DNA of 64,000 bases from JAGVPT01 sp963772165 (GCA_963772165.1 CAVYWA010000027.1:1-64000); one strand, 5' to 3'; shown: positions 18,636 to 27,764, numbered from the stretch's first letter. Numbers and translations: made by a program. Notes: generated by a model not told the origin, from the letters alone.

Positions 18636-19595
18636 CTACAACCTCCACTTAAAATCCCCATGCTTCAGGAAATACATGATCTGATCTATGGTCATTTGCG
18701 TCTTACGTTCAATCGCCTCCGACGTATTGAACGCATTGTGCGGCGTCATAATGACGTTTGGATATTTCAACATCTCCTGGACGACTCCGACAGAATTTGT
18801 TTCCGATACCTGACCTGAGCGAAGGGCCAGTGCAAGATTCCCTTCGTCTTCAAACACATCCAATCCCACGCCTCCTAAATGTCCTTCCTTGAGAAGTCTG
18901 AGGAGATCCTTGAGCGGTGAAAGTTCACCACGAGCTATGTTGACGAAGATGACGCCGACACGAGACCGAGAGAGAATTTCGTAGGAAAAATACCGGCGAT
19001 TTCCCTCCGTTAAATTCATCGAACATACGATCACATCCGCCCATGAGATGCCTTCTTCGACGGAGACATATTCTACGCCGCGTTTATCCTGCACAATATC
19101 GACGCCACGCACATTCATTCCAAGCCCCCGTCCGATTTCTAGAATTTCAGTGCCGATCCTCCCAACTCCTACCACGAGGAGGTTTCTGCCCTTGCACTCC
19201 ATCCCGGTAATTTCATCGCGATTGAACGATTGAAATTTCGTCAACTGCGCTGTAAGCTTTCTGATGAGTGCAAGGATAAGCAATACGGCATGCTCCGCAA
19301 CAGCGCGCGTGGCGTACTCATCGAGATAACCACAGGGTATTCTCACGCCCGTTTCTTGCTTGAAAGCAGCCAGGTGATCGTATCCTGTACTGCGGCTAAG
19401 AATCCCGCTAAGACTAGTGGCCCACTCTGGAGGTATATGGGATTGCGTCCGGATGCTGATGAGTCCGGCGGGCGGTTCTTTGTGACCAGCTTCCTGAATA
19501 GTCTTACTCGTTACTTCATACGAGAATCTTTTGCCAATAAATTGCCGCAACAATGCTGCTTCCTCTTCAAACACTTCATATAAAAAAACGTCCAT
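18636..19595 (-). CDS. D-isomer-specific 2-hydroxyacid dehydrogenase
   Basis: This is a 319-residue NAD-dependent dehydrogenase of the D-lactate/phosphoglycerate dehydrogenase superfamily. The nucleotide motif is LLVVGVGRIGTEIL. The catalytic Arg lies in FVNIARGEL, the Glu in GLDVFEDEG and the His in MTPHNAFNT. The His-X-X-Asn pattern and STGYDHL resemble D-lactate dehydrogenases. It is convergent with the DUF2255 gene. It lies 289 bp downstream of gnd on the same strand, and may or may not belong to the sugar-acid operon. Confidence 0.85.
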   Translation of the reverse strand: MDVFLYEVFEEEAALLRQFIGKRFSYEVTSKTIQEAGHKEPPAGLISIRTQSHIPPEWATSLSGILSRSTGYDHLAAFKQETGVRIPCGYLDEYATRAVAEHAVLLILALIRKLTAQLTKFQSFNRDEITGMECKGRNLLVVGVGRIGTEILEIGRGLGMNVRGVDIVQDKRGVEYVSVEEGISWADVIVCSMNLTEGNRRYFSYEILSRSRVGVIFVNIARGELSPLKDLLRLLKEGHLGGVGLDVFEDEGNLALALRSGQVSETNSVGVVQEMLKYPNVIMTPHNAFNTSEAIERKTQMTIDQIMYFLKHGDFKWRL

Positions 19596-19884
19596 AGATC
19601 CTTTTCAGTAAAATATTTCATTGCAAGCGTATTCAACTCCAAAAGATCCGAGAGAAGGGCGTTTGGTAACACTGAATAACGCTTTCTCAATCCAACAAGA
19701 ACTTACGATGTGCAATCTTGCCGGTTACTCTATTCTCCGCTTACGGCAGACTCGAACGCCGCCGGGCCTGCTTTCACAAGCCAACAGCCATCCCCTATCC
19801 GAGACCGATGTCCCCTCCCACAGCTATTGCCGTTTTAATCGAAAGACTACATCGGCTCGCGGGGACAGGCAGACGGAGGATCGA
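19596..19884. other. 289-bp gap between gnd and the hydroxyacid dehydrogenase gene
   Basis: No gene is supported here. On the minus strand, 19735-19800 contains a GGCGGCGTTCGAGTCTGCC stretch that recalls a tRNA T-arm, but no complete cloverleaf can be drawn. The rest is featureless to me. Confidence 0.4.
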
Positions 19885-21339
19885 TTACACCACGTAAGTT
19901 GACGACGCGGTATCTCCACCGCGCCCGGTCCAGTTTGTATGGAAAAATTCTCCGCGGGGCTTGTCAATTCTCTCATACATGTGCGCTCCAAAATAATCGC
20001 GCTGCGCCTGCAGTAAGTTTGCCGGCAGCCGGGAATTCCTGAACCCATCAAAATAATTGAGGGCGGTCGCCATCGCCGGAACCCAGATGCCGTTGAGAAT
20101 CGCCGTCGAGAGAACGCGCCGCCACGCCTCCTGTGACCGATCGATCGTCTCTTTAAAGAATGGATCAAGCAGAAGGTTTGTCAGGCGCGGGTTTTTGTCG
20201 AATGCATCTTTGATCCTCCCGAGGAATTTGGAACGGATGATGCACCCTCCCCTCCACAGCAGCGCGATACCGCCGTAGTTTAAATTCCACTTGAATTCTT
20301 CCGCAGCCGATTTCAACAACACATAACCTTGCGTATACGAAACAATTTTCGAAGCGTAAAGCGCCTGCGCGAGATCGGCCAGGAATGCTCGTTTGTCTCC
20401 CGTGAATTTTGGCTTTGGGCCCTGAAGAATTTTAGACGCTTCGACACGATCTTCCTTCATCGCGGATAGGCAGCGACCGTACACTGCCTCGCTGATCATC
20501 GTTAGAGGAATGCCAAGGTCCAGGGATGCGACACTTGTCCACTTCCCAGTCCCCTTTTGTCCGGCGGTGTCGAGAATCTTGTCGACGAGAGGAGCGCCGT
20601 CGGCATCTTTGAACGCGAGGATATCCCGTGTGATCTCGATGAGGTAGCTGTCAAGTTCTCCTTTGTTCCATTCCTCGAATACATCGTGCATTTCCGGAGC
20701 CGTCATACCGAGAAGCTCTTTCATAATCTGATACACTTCGCAAATAAGCTGCATATCGCCGTACTCGATTCCGTTGTGGACCATCTTCACGAAATGTCCT
20801 GCCCCGTTTTCGCCCACCCAGTCGCAACACGGAGTTCCGTCCGTCACTTTCGCAGCGATTGCTTGAAAAATCGGCTTCACATGCGGCCACGCCGCCGGCG
20901 AACCCCCCGGCATAATGGACGGCCCGCGCAACGCCCCCTCCTCGCCTCCGGAAACACCGGTCCCGATGAAAAGAAATCCCTTTCCCTCGAGATATTTCGT
21001 CCGGCGAATCGTATCGGGAAAATGAGAATTGCCCCCGTCGATGATGATGTCTCCCTTTTGGAGATGCGGGATAATCTGTTCGATGAATTCATCCACCGGC
21101 TTGCCCGCTTTTACCATCAACATGATTTTGCGCGGCGTTTTAAGGGAGCCGACAAACTCGCCAATGGAGTGTGTCCCGATGATTTTTTTCCCTTTCGCCC
21201 GTCCATGAATAAAATTGTCCACTTTTTCCAGCGTCCGATTGTACACGGCAACCGTGAAGCCGCGGCTCTCGACATTCAACACCAGGTTCTCTCCCATCAC
21301 GGCAAGCCCTACTAATCCTAAATCTGCTTTTTCATTCAT
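19885..21339 (-). CDS. gnd: 6-phosphogluconate dehydrogenase (decarboxylating)
   Basis: This is a 484-residue enzyme of the usual length that oxidises 6-phosphogluconate to ribulose 5-phosphate and CO2 with NADP. The N-terminal motif GLVGLAVMGENL, the VYNRT cofactor-specificity region, GTGVSGGEEGALRGPSIMPGG (outlined), and the catalytic region GHFVKMVHNGIEYGDMQ are all present. The C-terminal tail FHTNWTGRGGDTAS is typical. It is the last gene of the sugar-acid operon, 82 bp after the PfkB-type kinase. Its place next to hexuronate genes suggests that 6-phosphogluconate is an intermediate of this pathway. Confidence 0.95.
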   Translation of the reverse strand: MNEKADLGLVGLAVMGENLVLNVESRGFTVAVYNRTLEKVDNFIHGRAKGKKIIGTHSIGEFVGSLKTPRKIMLMVKAGKPVDEFIEQIIPHLQKGDIIIDGGNSHFPDTIRRTKYLEGKGFLFIGTGVSGGEEGALRGPSIMPGGSPAAWPHVKPIFQAIAAKVTDGTPCCDWVGENGAGHFVKMVHNGIEYGDMQLICEVYQIMKELLGMTAPEMHDVFEEWNKGELDSYLIEITRDILAFKDADGAPLVDKILDTAGQKGTGKWTSVASLDLGIPLTMISEAVYGRCLSAMKEDRVEASKILQGPKPKFTGDKRAFLADLAQALYASKIVSYTQGYVLLKSAAEEFKWNLNYGGIALLWRGGCIIRSKFLGRIKDAFDKNPRLTNLLLDPFFKETIDRSQEAWRRVLSTAILNGIWVPAMATALNYFDGFRNSRLPANLLQAQRDYFGAHMYERIDKPRGEFFHTNWTGRGGDTASSTYVV

Positions 21340-21398
21340 TGTAATATTTTTCGCTTTCTGATTGCTGTTGTTCTTGGTTGTTTAATGGATTCCACTTC

Positions 21399-21418
21399 TT
21401 CCCTTTCAGTGAAGGGAA
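21399..21418. other. Stem-loop between kinase gene and gnd
   Basis: TTCCCTT and AAGGGAA pair across a six-base loop just after the stop of the PfkB-type gene. There is no T-run on the minus strand, so it is not a classical terminator. It could be an mRNA processing or stabilising element within the operon. Confidence 0.45.
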
Positions 21419-21421
21419 CGG

Positions 21422-22504
21422 TTAACGTTGGATGCGAGCCGATCCGCCTTTTGCGAATGCACGGACCTGTTCAACGGTTGCCATCGTTGTGTCGCCGGGA
21501 AATGTCGTCAAGAGTGCTCCGTGTGCCCAGCCCAGCTTGACCGCTTCTTCCGGAGATTCTCCAGACAATAACCCGTAAAAAAATCCGCTGGCAAATCCAT
21601 CTCCACCCCCTACTCGATCCAAAACATCCAATTCACACGTCGGCGCAGAATAGGTTTTTCCATCGATCCACGCTACCGCGCTCCAACTATGGCGGTTCGT
21701 CGAATGAACATCCCGCAGCGTTGTTGCGACAACTCTCACCTGCGGATGTTTTGCGACGACCTTGTCGATCATTCCGAAAAAAGCACTCGGGTCAAGTTTC
21801 GATTTTGCAGCAACCTCCGGACCCGGAATCCCCAAGCCCTTCTGCAGATCTTCCTCGTTTCCGACGAGAACATCGGCATTTTCAACAATGCGAGCAACTA
21901 CCTCGACGGCTTTTTTTTCCCCTCCCCAGATATTCCACAGCTTCTCGCGGAAATTCAAGTCGAAGCTGACGATCGCGCCGGCTTTTTTCGCCGCTTTCAT
22001 GCCTTCAATAATCAATTCTCCTGTGGTTTCGGAAAGGGCTGCAAAAATGCCGCCGCTGTGAAACCAGCGAATGCCTCCGGAAAAAATTGAATTCCAGTCG
22101 AAGTCGCCAGGCTTCAATTGTGCGGCGGCCTCGTTCGAACGGTTGTAGAAGACAACGGGAGCCCTGACGCCCTGGCCCCGATCACTGTACACCGCCGCCA
22201 TGTTTGGTCCGTTGACGCCGTTGTGCTTAAATTTTTTGTAGAACGGTTTCACTCCCATCGCCCGTACCCGCTCCGCAATCAAATCGCCGATCGGATATTC
22301 GACCATCGCCGAGGCGATTCCCGTATTCAAACGAAAGCAATCTGCAAGATTTGCCGCAACATTGAATTCTCCACCGCTCACATGAATTTGACAGCCTGTT
22401 GCTTTTCTGAATGGAATAATTCCGGGGTCCAGCCTGTGAACCAATGCTCCTAACGAGACTAAGTCTAAAGCACCGCCGGATTGAATTTTCAAACCGCTGC
22501 TCAT
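21422..22504 (-). CDS. PfkB family sugar kinase, probable 2-keto-3-deoxygluconate kinase
   Basis: This is a 360-residue ribokinase-family enzyme. The N-terminal signature region is HVSGGEFNVAANLADCF. The core FNLREKLW-type stretch reads IVSFDLNFREKLWN. The catalytic anion hole and base lie in DRVGGGDGFASGFFYG. Close family members phosphorylate 2-keto-3-deoxygluconate (KdgK). In this operon, with gnd downstream and no mannonate dehydratase in view, gluconate is a possible alternative substrate. It lies 62 bp after uxaE. The kinase fold is certain, the substrate is not. Confidence 0.8.
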   Translation of the reverse strand: MSSGLKIQSGGALDLVSLGALVHRLDPGIIPFRKATGCQIHVSGGEFNVAANLADCFRLNTGIASAMVEYPIGDLIAERVRAMGVKPFYKKFKHNGVNGPNMAAVYSDRGQGVRAPVVFYNRSNEAAAQLKPGDFDWNSIFSGGIRWFHSGGIFAALSETTGELIIEGMKAAKKAGAIVSFDLNFREKLWNIWGGEKKAVEVVARIVENADVLVGNEEDLQKGLGIPGPEVAAKSKLDPSAFFGMIDKVVAKHPQVRVVATTLRDVHSTNRHSWSAVAWIDGKTYSAPTCELDVLDRVGGGDGFASGFFYGLLSGESPEEAVKLGWAHGALLTTFPGDTTMATVEQVRAFAKGGSARIQR

Positions 22505-22566
22505 TTTTTGCTCCTTCTTCTTTTTCTATTAAGTGTTTTTCGAATTTACACTACTGGATTTGCAAA

Positions 22567-23820
22567 TCAATCGCTGCCCAGAAAAACCGGGCGAAGGTGG
22601 CGTTCGTAGATGTTCTCGGCAACGCCGCCATTGATTGTTCCTGCCGCTGCATCGAGCAAATCGGTAAACCGATTTCCCATTTCCGCCGCCACCTTAAAAC
22701 CAATGTGAACCAGTTGCCGGAAGGCAGCGTTGTATTGCGGGCACGTCGAGTCGTTTTTCAGCGCGAGAATAAAATCGACGCTTCCCCATTTGTCGACCAC
22801 CGCCGGCGTTGGCAGCTTCTCCATCTGAATGTCAATCACCGACAGATACGGCTTCGCAAGCTCTTCGAAGCGAAGATATGATTGAGCGTAAATCTCTTTC
22901 GCGGCACGGAGACCGTCGCCGTCAGATTTTGCGAGGCCGATGACTTCTTCAAGCCACGTTGTCCCTGCCGTCTTGAGATGAAGGCCGGCGCCAAATTTTT
23001 TCACGGCTTTATTGATCGCCGGGTAAATAGAAAATTTGTCGCTCCCGGAATGAATGCTGATTTTGAGCGTTCCGGGCAAGCCGAATTCCTTGACTGCATG
23101 AGTGATAACCGCAACATCTTCTTCAAACTCCTGGGCAAATCGCGCAACATCGCCGACGTAGTCAACTCCTTTGAGAAATCGCCCGGTGAATTTCGGAGCG
23201 ATGGTCTGCACAGGAACTTGTTCTCGTGAGAGTGCGGCGAGGACAAAGAAAAGCTCTATCGGCGTTTGCGGCGTATTGGTCTCGTCGGTCGAAACTTCGG
23301 TGATGAAATTCTCTTCCCCCTTCCGGGAAGCGATGTACCGATAGACCTTGCCCGCTTCCTTCACTGCAACAAGATATTTCTTCCCCACGGAAGCAACCGT
23401 TTCCTTGGTTATGTCCAGGCCGTTCTTTATACCCGGAATGCGGAGCGTGCCGACAAACCTGCTGCAATACTTTGAGAAGTCGGCAAGGTCTTTCCCCGCG
23501 GGTTCCTTTCCGATGAAATCAGCGACATCTAATGTGAAAAAATTACTCGGCCCGATGAAGGGGTCCACAGTGTTCATGCCGACGTGGTCTGCATCGACAT
23601 AATACGACGGCTCCCATCTTAACGCTGCCGCAGCTTTGTCCGCTTCGATGCGCGTATCTCTAGGCTGCGTTCCGATAAGAGTATGTTCGCGATGCGATTT
23701 GTTCCACACCGGAACAACGTCCATTCCATGTTCACGCGCCGTAACGAACGCAGAAAGTTGTGCGACGCCCTGATGTCCGAAACGATCGCCGATGCCGACC
23801 GAATATTTCTCAAGGTTCAT
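22567..23820 (-). CDS. uxaE: Tagaturonate epimerase-like protein (UxaE)
   Basis: This is a 417-residue protein resembling UxaE, which interconverts D-tagaturonate and D-fructuronate in galacturonate breakdown. Recognisable features are the N-terminal YSVGIGDRFGHQGVAQL, the YVDADHVG segment, LKISIHSGSDKFSIYP and LHLKTAGTTWLEEVIGLA in outline. Its neighbours, an SDR oxidoreductase and a sugar-acid kinase, fit a hexuronate route. The assignment rests on my recognition of the family and on context. Confidence 0.75.
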   Translation of the reverse strand: MNLEKYSVGIGDRFGHQGVAQLSAFVTAREHGMDVVPVWNKSHREHTLIGTQPRDTRIEADKAAAALRWEPSYYVDADHVGMNTVDPFIGPSNFFTLDVADFIGKEPAGKDLADFSKYCSRFVGTLRIPGIKNGLDITKETVASVGKKYLVAVKEAGKVYRYIASRKGEENFITEVSTDETNTPQTPIELFFVLAALSREQVPVQTIAPKFTGRFLKGVDYVGDVARFAQEFEEDVAVITHAVKEFGLPGTLKISIHSGSDKFSIYPAINKAVKKFGAGLHLKTAGTTWLEEVIGLAKSDGDGLRAAKEIYAQSYLRFEELAKPYLSVIDIQMEKLPTPAVVDKWGSVDFILALKNDSTCPQYNAAFRQLVHIGFKVAAEMGNRFTDLLDAAAGTINGGVAENIYERHLRPVFLGSD

Positions 23821-23883
23821 TTAGCTGTACTGCCTGATCAATCCTTTCATGACACTGCGGTCTTCACAATCCGTCGATATTTT

Positions 23884-25147
23884 TCACATTGAACCATTCT
23901 TCTTTAAACGGTACAGCAATTGACCGGCATTTTCGACGACCAGCAAGTCACTGCTTTGGTTTGCTTTCCACTCCGGAACATTGATCGAATGGTAGTCGAC
24001 ATAACCGAGGTTCACTGATCGGCAAACGTCTTCCGGGATTGACGTCGCAAGCGTGACATTGATACGGGGCAATTCTACCCCGTTTTCAAATGTACCGATG
24101 CCCCTGACGTTTGTCGAATGAGCAAGGATAAGTTTCGACATGTCGGCAAACCGGTCCCATTGTCGCGTGAAATAATCGCGGACATGATACCCAACCTTGC
24201 GAATTTCCTTACCGTGTGTATAAGAAATTTCTTTGATATGGGGAGCGTAGATAATCACTTCACCCCCGTTTGCAACGATCGGCTCGTGCTTGTACATCAC
24301 TTTTCCGGCCACCCAAATATCATCGTAGATTGCCGGTGCAATACCGAGAATTTTGTTATATGCGTGCTCGACGTACTTGATATGAACTTTTGAAGAAATA
24401 TCGGCAGCCTTTTCCCAGGCCTCCTCCGGTGAGCCGATAAAGAGTGAGGTCACGGCGTGGTCATCGACAACAAACGCAAAACATATTCGCGGGACGGAAA
24501 TCAATGAGGCGGATCGATTAATTACCCGCCGCACAGGAGTATTTTTCACTCCGTTGACCACGGGATTTGTGATGAGGGCGCCGATCCAATGGAACGTCTG
24601 GATAATCTCTTCGCCACCGATTCCCGGGAAGAAGTATTTATTTCCACCGGCGAAGCCGACCGTCTCGTGTGGAACGACCGGGCTAATCAAGATAATGTGA
24701 TCGTAGTCGAAAATGCGCCTGTTGATGGTGATATCCACCGCGTCTGTGAACAAGCCCTCAGAAAGTTCAGACATCTCCGATGCAGGTATTCTTCCGATCG
24801 TTCGGAGCTGTGAATGGTCGTTGTGGGAGTGATTGAAAAACTTCGTTTTTGGATACTTGGACTTGTGCTCGTCTGCGGTAATCCCCACATGACGGAGGAT
24901 GGTTTCCATTGCTAAAGGATGGTGTGTACCGGTCGCGACGAGGTAATCAAGCGCACTCACCTCGAGGACCGAGAATGCGCCCCAGTGTCCTGAAAAATAC
25001 GGGAAGCTCCGCATGCCTGGTAGTGTCCGGAATGATCACTAAAATGCGTCGTCCCTCGGAGTGCAGCGATGCGAGGGCACGCTCACTTAAGCTGTAGATT
25101 TCTTCTTCCATTTTCAGACGCGGAATCGCCTCATTCCCGACAAGCAT
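23884..25147 (-). CDS. LarA-like nickel-dependent hydroxyacid racemase/epimerase, frame-interrupted
   Basis: This belongs to the lactate racemase (LarA, DUF2088) family. It starts at ATG 25147, two bases after the pdxB-like stop. The N-terminus (VIIPDTTRHAELPVFFRTLGRIL in outline) is in one frame until about 24965-24990. The rest continues in a second frame from EVSALDYLVATGTHHPL to the stop at 23884, with one surplus base. The nickel-pincer residues of the family appear intact: His in ATGTHHPL, His in SPVVPHETVGFAGG, the cofactor Lys in GGNKYFFPGI, and His in TFHWIG. Homologues racemise lactate, malate and other 2-hydroxyacids, and one described group epimerises gluconate at C2. In this operon mannonate/gluconate epimerisation is plausible. 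No larB/C/E cofactor genes are in the window. Confidence 0.75.
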
Positions 25148-25149
25148 CC

Positions 25150-26313
25150 TTACACCTGTCCTTTACTGGTTTCAACACGGAAACCGATCGTCCTCAGCGG
25201 TTCGGCCAGAATCATCAATGAGGATGGCAATTCAACAACCGTTGTAAAAAATTCGCGCCTCACGCGGTACTCAGCCCGCAATCGCGTAAAGAACAAGCGC
25301 CGCTCTTCCGGCAGCACACCCGCAATTGATCTCAGTGCACGGTCATCGGCCTCGATATCATAACACTGGCTCACGATCTTCCTCAAAACGTCTTCAGGGT
25401 GATCTACACCGGGTGGAATCATAATGCGTTCAACGGCCGGCTTCGGCAACGAATTTCCCGGCTTCCACGTTTCCGGCTGGCCGAAGAATTTGCATGCCGC
25501 CGAATACGTCATCTTCACCGCCGCAAGTTTTCCGTCGAACGAATACCCTGCGATATGCGGCGTTCCAAGGTCGACCGTATTCAAAAGGTCAGTATCGATG
25601 ATCGGCTCGCCTTCCCACACATCCAGGAGCGCGCCTCCGAGGTGATTCCGTTCAATCGAATTTTTCAGCGCCTCTCCATCCACAACTGCACCGCGCGATG
25701 TATTAATCAGGATGGCTCCCTCTTTCAATTTGTTGAGGCGCGTGGCGTCGAAGAGATGATATGTTGGATCACTCCCCGTTTTTGTGAGAGGCACGTGGAG
25801 TGTAACTATATCGGCCTCCATCAATTCATCTAGCGGAAGATAAGGGGAATTCGCCGTCCCGCGAGCGAGAGGGGGATCGTTCTGCAGCACCCTCATTCCT
25901 AAGGCCTTGGCATTCCTAACAATCTTGCTCCCTACATTTCCAACTCCCACAACGCCGAGTGTTTTTTCGGAGAGTGTAAACCCTTTTCGTATCGCCAACG
26001 TGAGCACCGCAGCAACAAAATATTCAGCTACCGAATTTGCATTGGAACCTGGTGCGCTGGCAAAACCGATTCCATGCGACTTGAGATACTCGAGATCAAC
26101 ATGGTCCGTCCCAATCGTCGCCGTGCCAACGAATTTGACATTGCTCCCATCTAAAAGATCCCTCGTCACTTTTGTTTCAGAGCGAATGATAATGATGTCG
26201 GCATCGCGAACGGCGTCTTTGGTAATATCGCGAGTCGACGAAAGGGTCACATCACCGAATTGGCGAAATGCTTCTCCGACGAGGGGATTATTTTTGTCTA
26301 CAATAACGCGCAT
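25150..26313 (-). CDS. pdxB: 4-phosphoerythronate dehydrogenase (PdxB-like)
   Basis: This is a 387-residue D-2-hydroxyacid dehydrogenase with the extra C-terminal dimerisation domain seen in PdxB. The Rossmann motif is LGVVGVGNVGSKIV. The catalytic Arg lies in INTSRGAVVDG, the Glu in DVWEGEP, and the His in GTPHIAGYSFDGK. The tail (CYDIEADDRALRSI, AEYRVRREF) matches the PdxB dimer domain. PdxB serves pyridoxal phosphate synthesis. Its presence inside a sugar-acid operon is unusual, and it may act on a pathway sugar acid instead. It is 73 bp from the SDR gene and 2 bp from the larA-like gene. Confidence 0.8.
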   Translation of the reverse strand: MRVIVDKNNPLVGEAFRQFGDVTLSSTRDITKDAVRDADIIIIRSETKVTRDLLDGSNVKFVGTATIGTDHVDLEYLKSHGIGFASAPGSNANSVAEYFVAAVLTLAIRKGFTLSEKTLGVVGVGNVGSKIVRNAKALGMRVLQNDPPLARGTANSPYLPLDELMEADIVTLHVPLTKTGSDPTYHLFDATRLNKLKEGAILINTSRGAVVDGEALKNSIERNHLGGALLDVWEGEPIIDTDLLNTVDLGTPHIAGYSFDGKLAAVKMTYSAACKFFGQPETWKPGNSLPKPAVERIMIPPGVDHPEDVLRKIVSQCYDIEADDRALRSIAGVLPEERRLFFTRLRAEYRVRREFFTTVVELPSSLMILAEPLRTIGFRVETSKGQV

Positions 26314-26386
26314 AGTCTCTTCTCGCTTACAACTTATTCCTTCCTATCAACTGAGCGGCTCCCGGAACACCACGATTTTCCGCTTA

Positions 26387-27169
26387 TTAAATTGTCATGC
26401 TCGTGAACCCGCCGTCGACCGGAACGACCGCCCCGGTGACGAATGACGACGCCCTCTCGGAAGCAAGCCAGAGAAGTGCGCCCGACAATTCATCGGGTTC
26501 ACCGTATCTCGCCATGGGAGTGTGCGCGAAAATTGATTTGCGGCGTTCTTCGGTCAAAATTTTTCTGTTCTGTTCCGCCGGGAAGAATCCGGGCATGATA
26601 GCGTTCACACGAATCTTATGCTGAGCCCATTCCTTCGCCAAAAAACGGGTCATGTTGTTTATGCCAGCTTTCGAGATGGAATACGTAAAAACCCGGGAGA
26701 GCGGCGGGCCCGAGGAAACCGATGAAATATTGATGATGCTTCCGCCGCTCTTCTGATCAATCATCTGTTTTGCAAAAACACGGCAGGAAAGAAACACCCC
26801 TTTCAGGTTCGTATCAAGAATTTTATTCCATTCTTCGTCGGGGATGTCAAAGACGGGTGTCGTTGAATTGACGCCGGGCGCATTGACAACAATGTCAATC
26901 TTTCCCCAAAGGGAGACGACGGCATCCTTGCCTTTCTTAACACGCTCCTCAGATGAAGTATCAACCTGAACGGCTTTTGCGGTCCCTCCCGCACCTTCGA
27001 CAGCCCCCACCACATTTTCCGCCCCCTTTACGTTGTTGTGATAGCCAACAGCTACTTTCGAGCCTGCACGCCCCAACGCCAGCGCCATGCTCCCTCCCAA
27101 TACCCCGCTGCCGCCGATAACAACCGCAACCTTATCTTCAAGAGTAAATAGACTGTCTACATATGACAT
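26387..27169 (-). CDS. SDR family oxidoreductase, probable D-mannonate oxidoreductase (fructuronate reductase)
   Basis: This is a 260-residue classical short-chain dehydrogenase. It has a nucleotide motif GGSGVLGGSMALALGRAG, NAPGVN, the catalytic Ser in IINISSVSS and YSISK with the Tyr and Lys. The C-terminus (GAVVPVDGGFTSMTI) is typical. SDRs of this type reduce fructuronate to mannonate or act on 5-keto-gluconates. First gene of the operon, so fructuronate made by the UxaE-like enzyme is a fitting substrate. The exact substrate is inferred from context. Confidence 0.82.
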   Translation of the reverse strand: MSYVDSLFTLEDKVAVVIGGSGVLGGSMALALGRAGSKVAVGYHNNVKGAENVVGAVEGAGGTAKAVQVDTSSEERVKKGKDAVVSLWGKIDIVVNAPGVNSTTPVFDIPDEEWNKILDTNLKGVFLSCRVFAKQMIDQKSGGSIINISSVSSGPPLSRVFTYSISKAGINNMTRFLAKEWAQHKIRVNAIMPGFFPAEQNRKILTEERRKSIFAHTPMARYGEPDELSGALLWLASERASSFVTGAVVPVDGGFTSMTI

Positions 27170-27244
27170 ATAGTATTCATTTCACCTTTCGCATATTTCT
27201 CCTTCACTCCGTGATTCAAAATTGTTTTTTAACAACAAAATAGA

Positions 27245-27270
27245 CTGTGAGGAATGAAATCCATTCACAG
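27245..27270. promoter_or_regulatory. Candidate operator palindrome upstream of the sugar-acid operon
   Basis: CTGTGA at 27245-27250 and TCACAG at 27265-27270 form the outer arms of an imperfect 26-bp inverted repeat, with GGAATG and CATT inside. It lies about 75-100 bp upstream of the first operon gene, where a regulator site would be expected. The arms resemble CRP/FNR-type half-sites but the spacing is longer. No regulator gene is adjacent. Confidence 0.4.
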
Positions 27271-27401
27271 GTTGAATGTTTAAGGTACAAAAAAAAGGAG
27301 GATTTGTGCTCGGACATTTCACTCATCGTATTGAATTTGGTCCGAGCTGTGCCCTCAAAGCAGAGGTTTTTGGAGAAGAGTTCTACTTCACGTTGCTCCG
27401 G

Positions 27402-27764
27402 CTATTTTCCGATAAACATCTTTAGACCGACAACAACAAGGATGACGCCAAATGCTTTGCTCAAAACCTCGTTTGACAATGAGGTAGCATACCGCGCTCC
27501 GACCCATCCCCCGACAATAAATCCTGCCACAATAATCAAAGCCACTTTGATATCGACAAATCCATGTTGGTAGTATGTCCACGCAGCGAGAATACCGACC
27601 GGCGGTAGAAGGATCGCAAGAGATGTTCCTTGTGCCTGTTGCTGGGAGAATCCGAAGATGAACACGAGTGCCGGAACAATCAGGATTCCTCCTCCTATTC
27701 CGATAAACCCGCTAAGAATGCCTGCCGCCAGACCTAAAAGAAGATATCCCGCATTGATTCCCAT
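27402..27764 (-). CDS. TSUP/TauE-SafE family membrane protein, half-size
   Basis: This is a 120-residue membrane protein with about four helices and the family motif GILSGFIGIGGGILIVPAL near the start. Full TSUP transporters have two such halves (about 250 residues). Single-half versions occur and probably dimerise. The family moves sulfite, sulfonates or other sulfur anions. The second half contains VGGWVGARYATSLSNEVL. The protein appears complete rather than truncated. Confidence 0.85.
   Translation of the reverse strand: MGINAGYLLLGLAAGILSGFIGIGGGILIVPALVFIFGFSQQQAQGTSLAILLPPVGILAAWTYYQHGFVDIKVALIIVAGFIVGGWVGARYATSLSNEVLSKAFGVILVVVGLKMFIGK

Noticed and set aside
19735..19800. tRNA-like T-arm on the minus strand (GTTCGAGTC context)
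   Set aside because: The T-stem does not pair with the standard 7-base loop, the putative anticodon arm has a six-base loop and no acceptor stem can be drawn.
20557..21315. 252-codon open frame on the plus strand opposite gnd
   Set aside because: It is antisense to a well-conserved gene, has no family motif and arises from codon bias of gnd.
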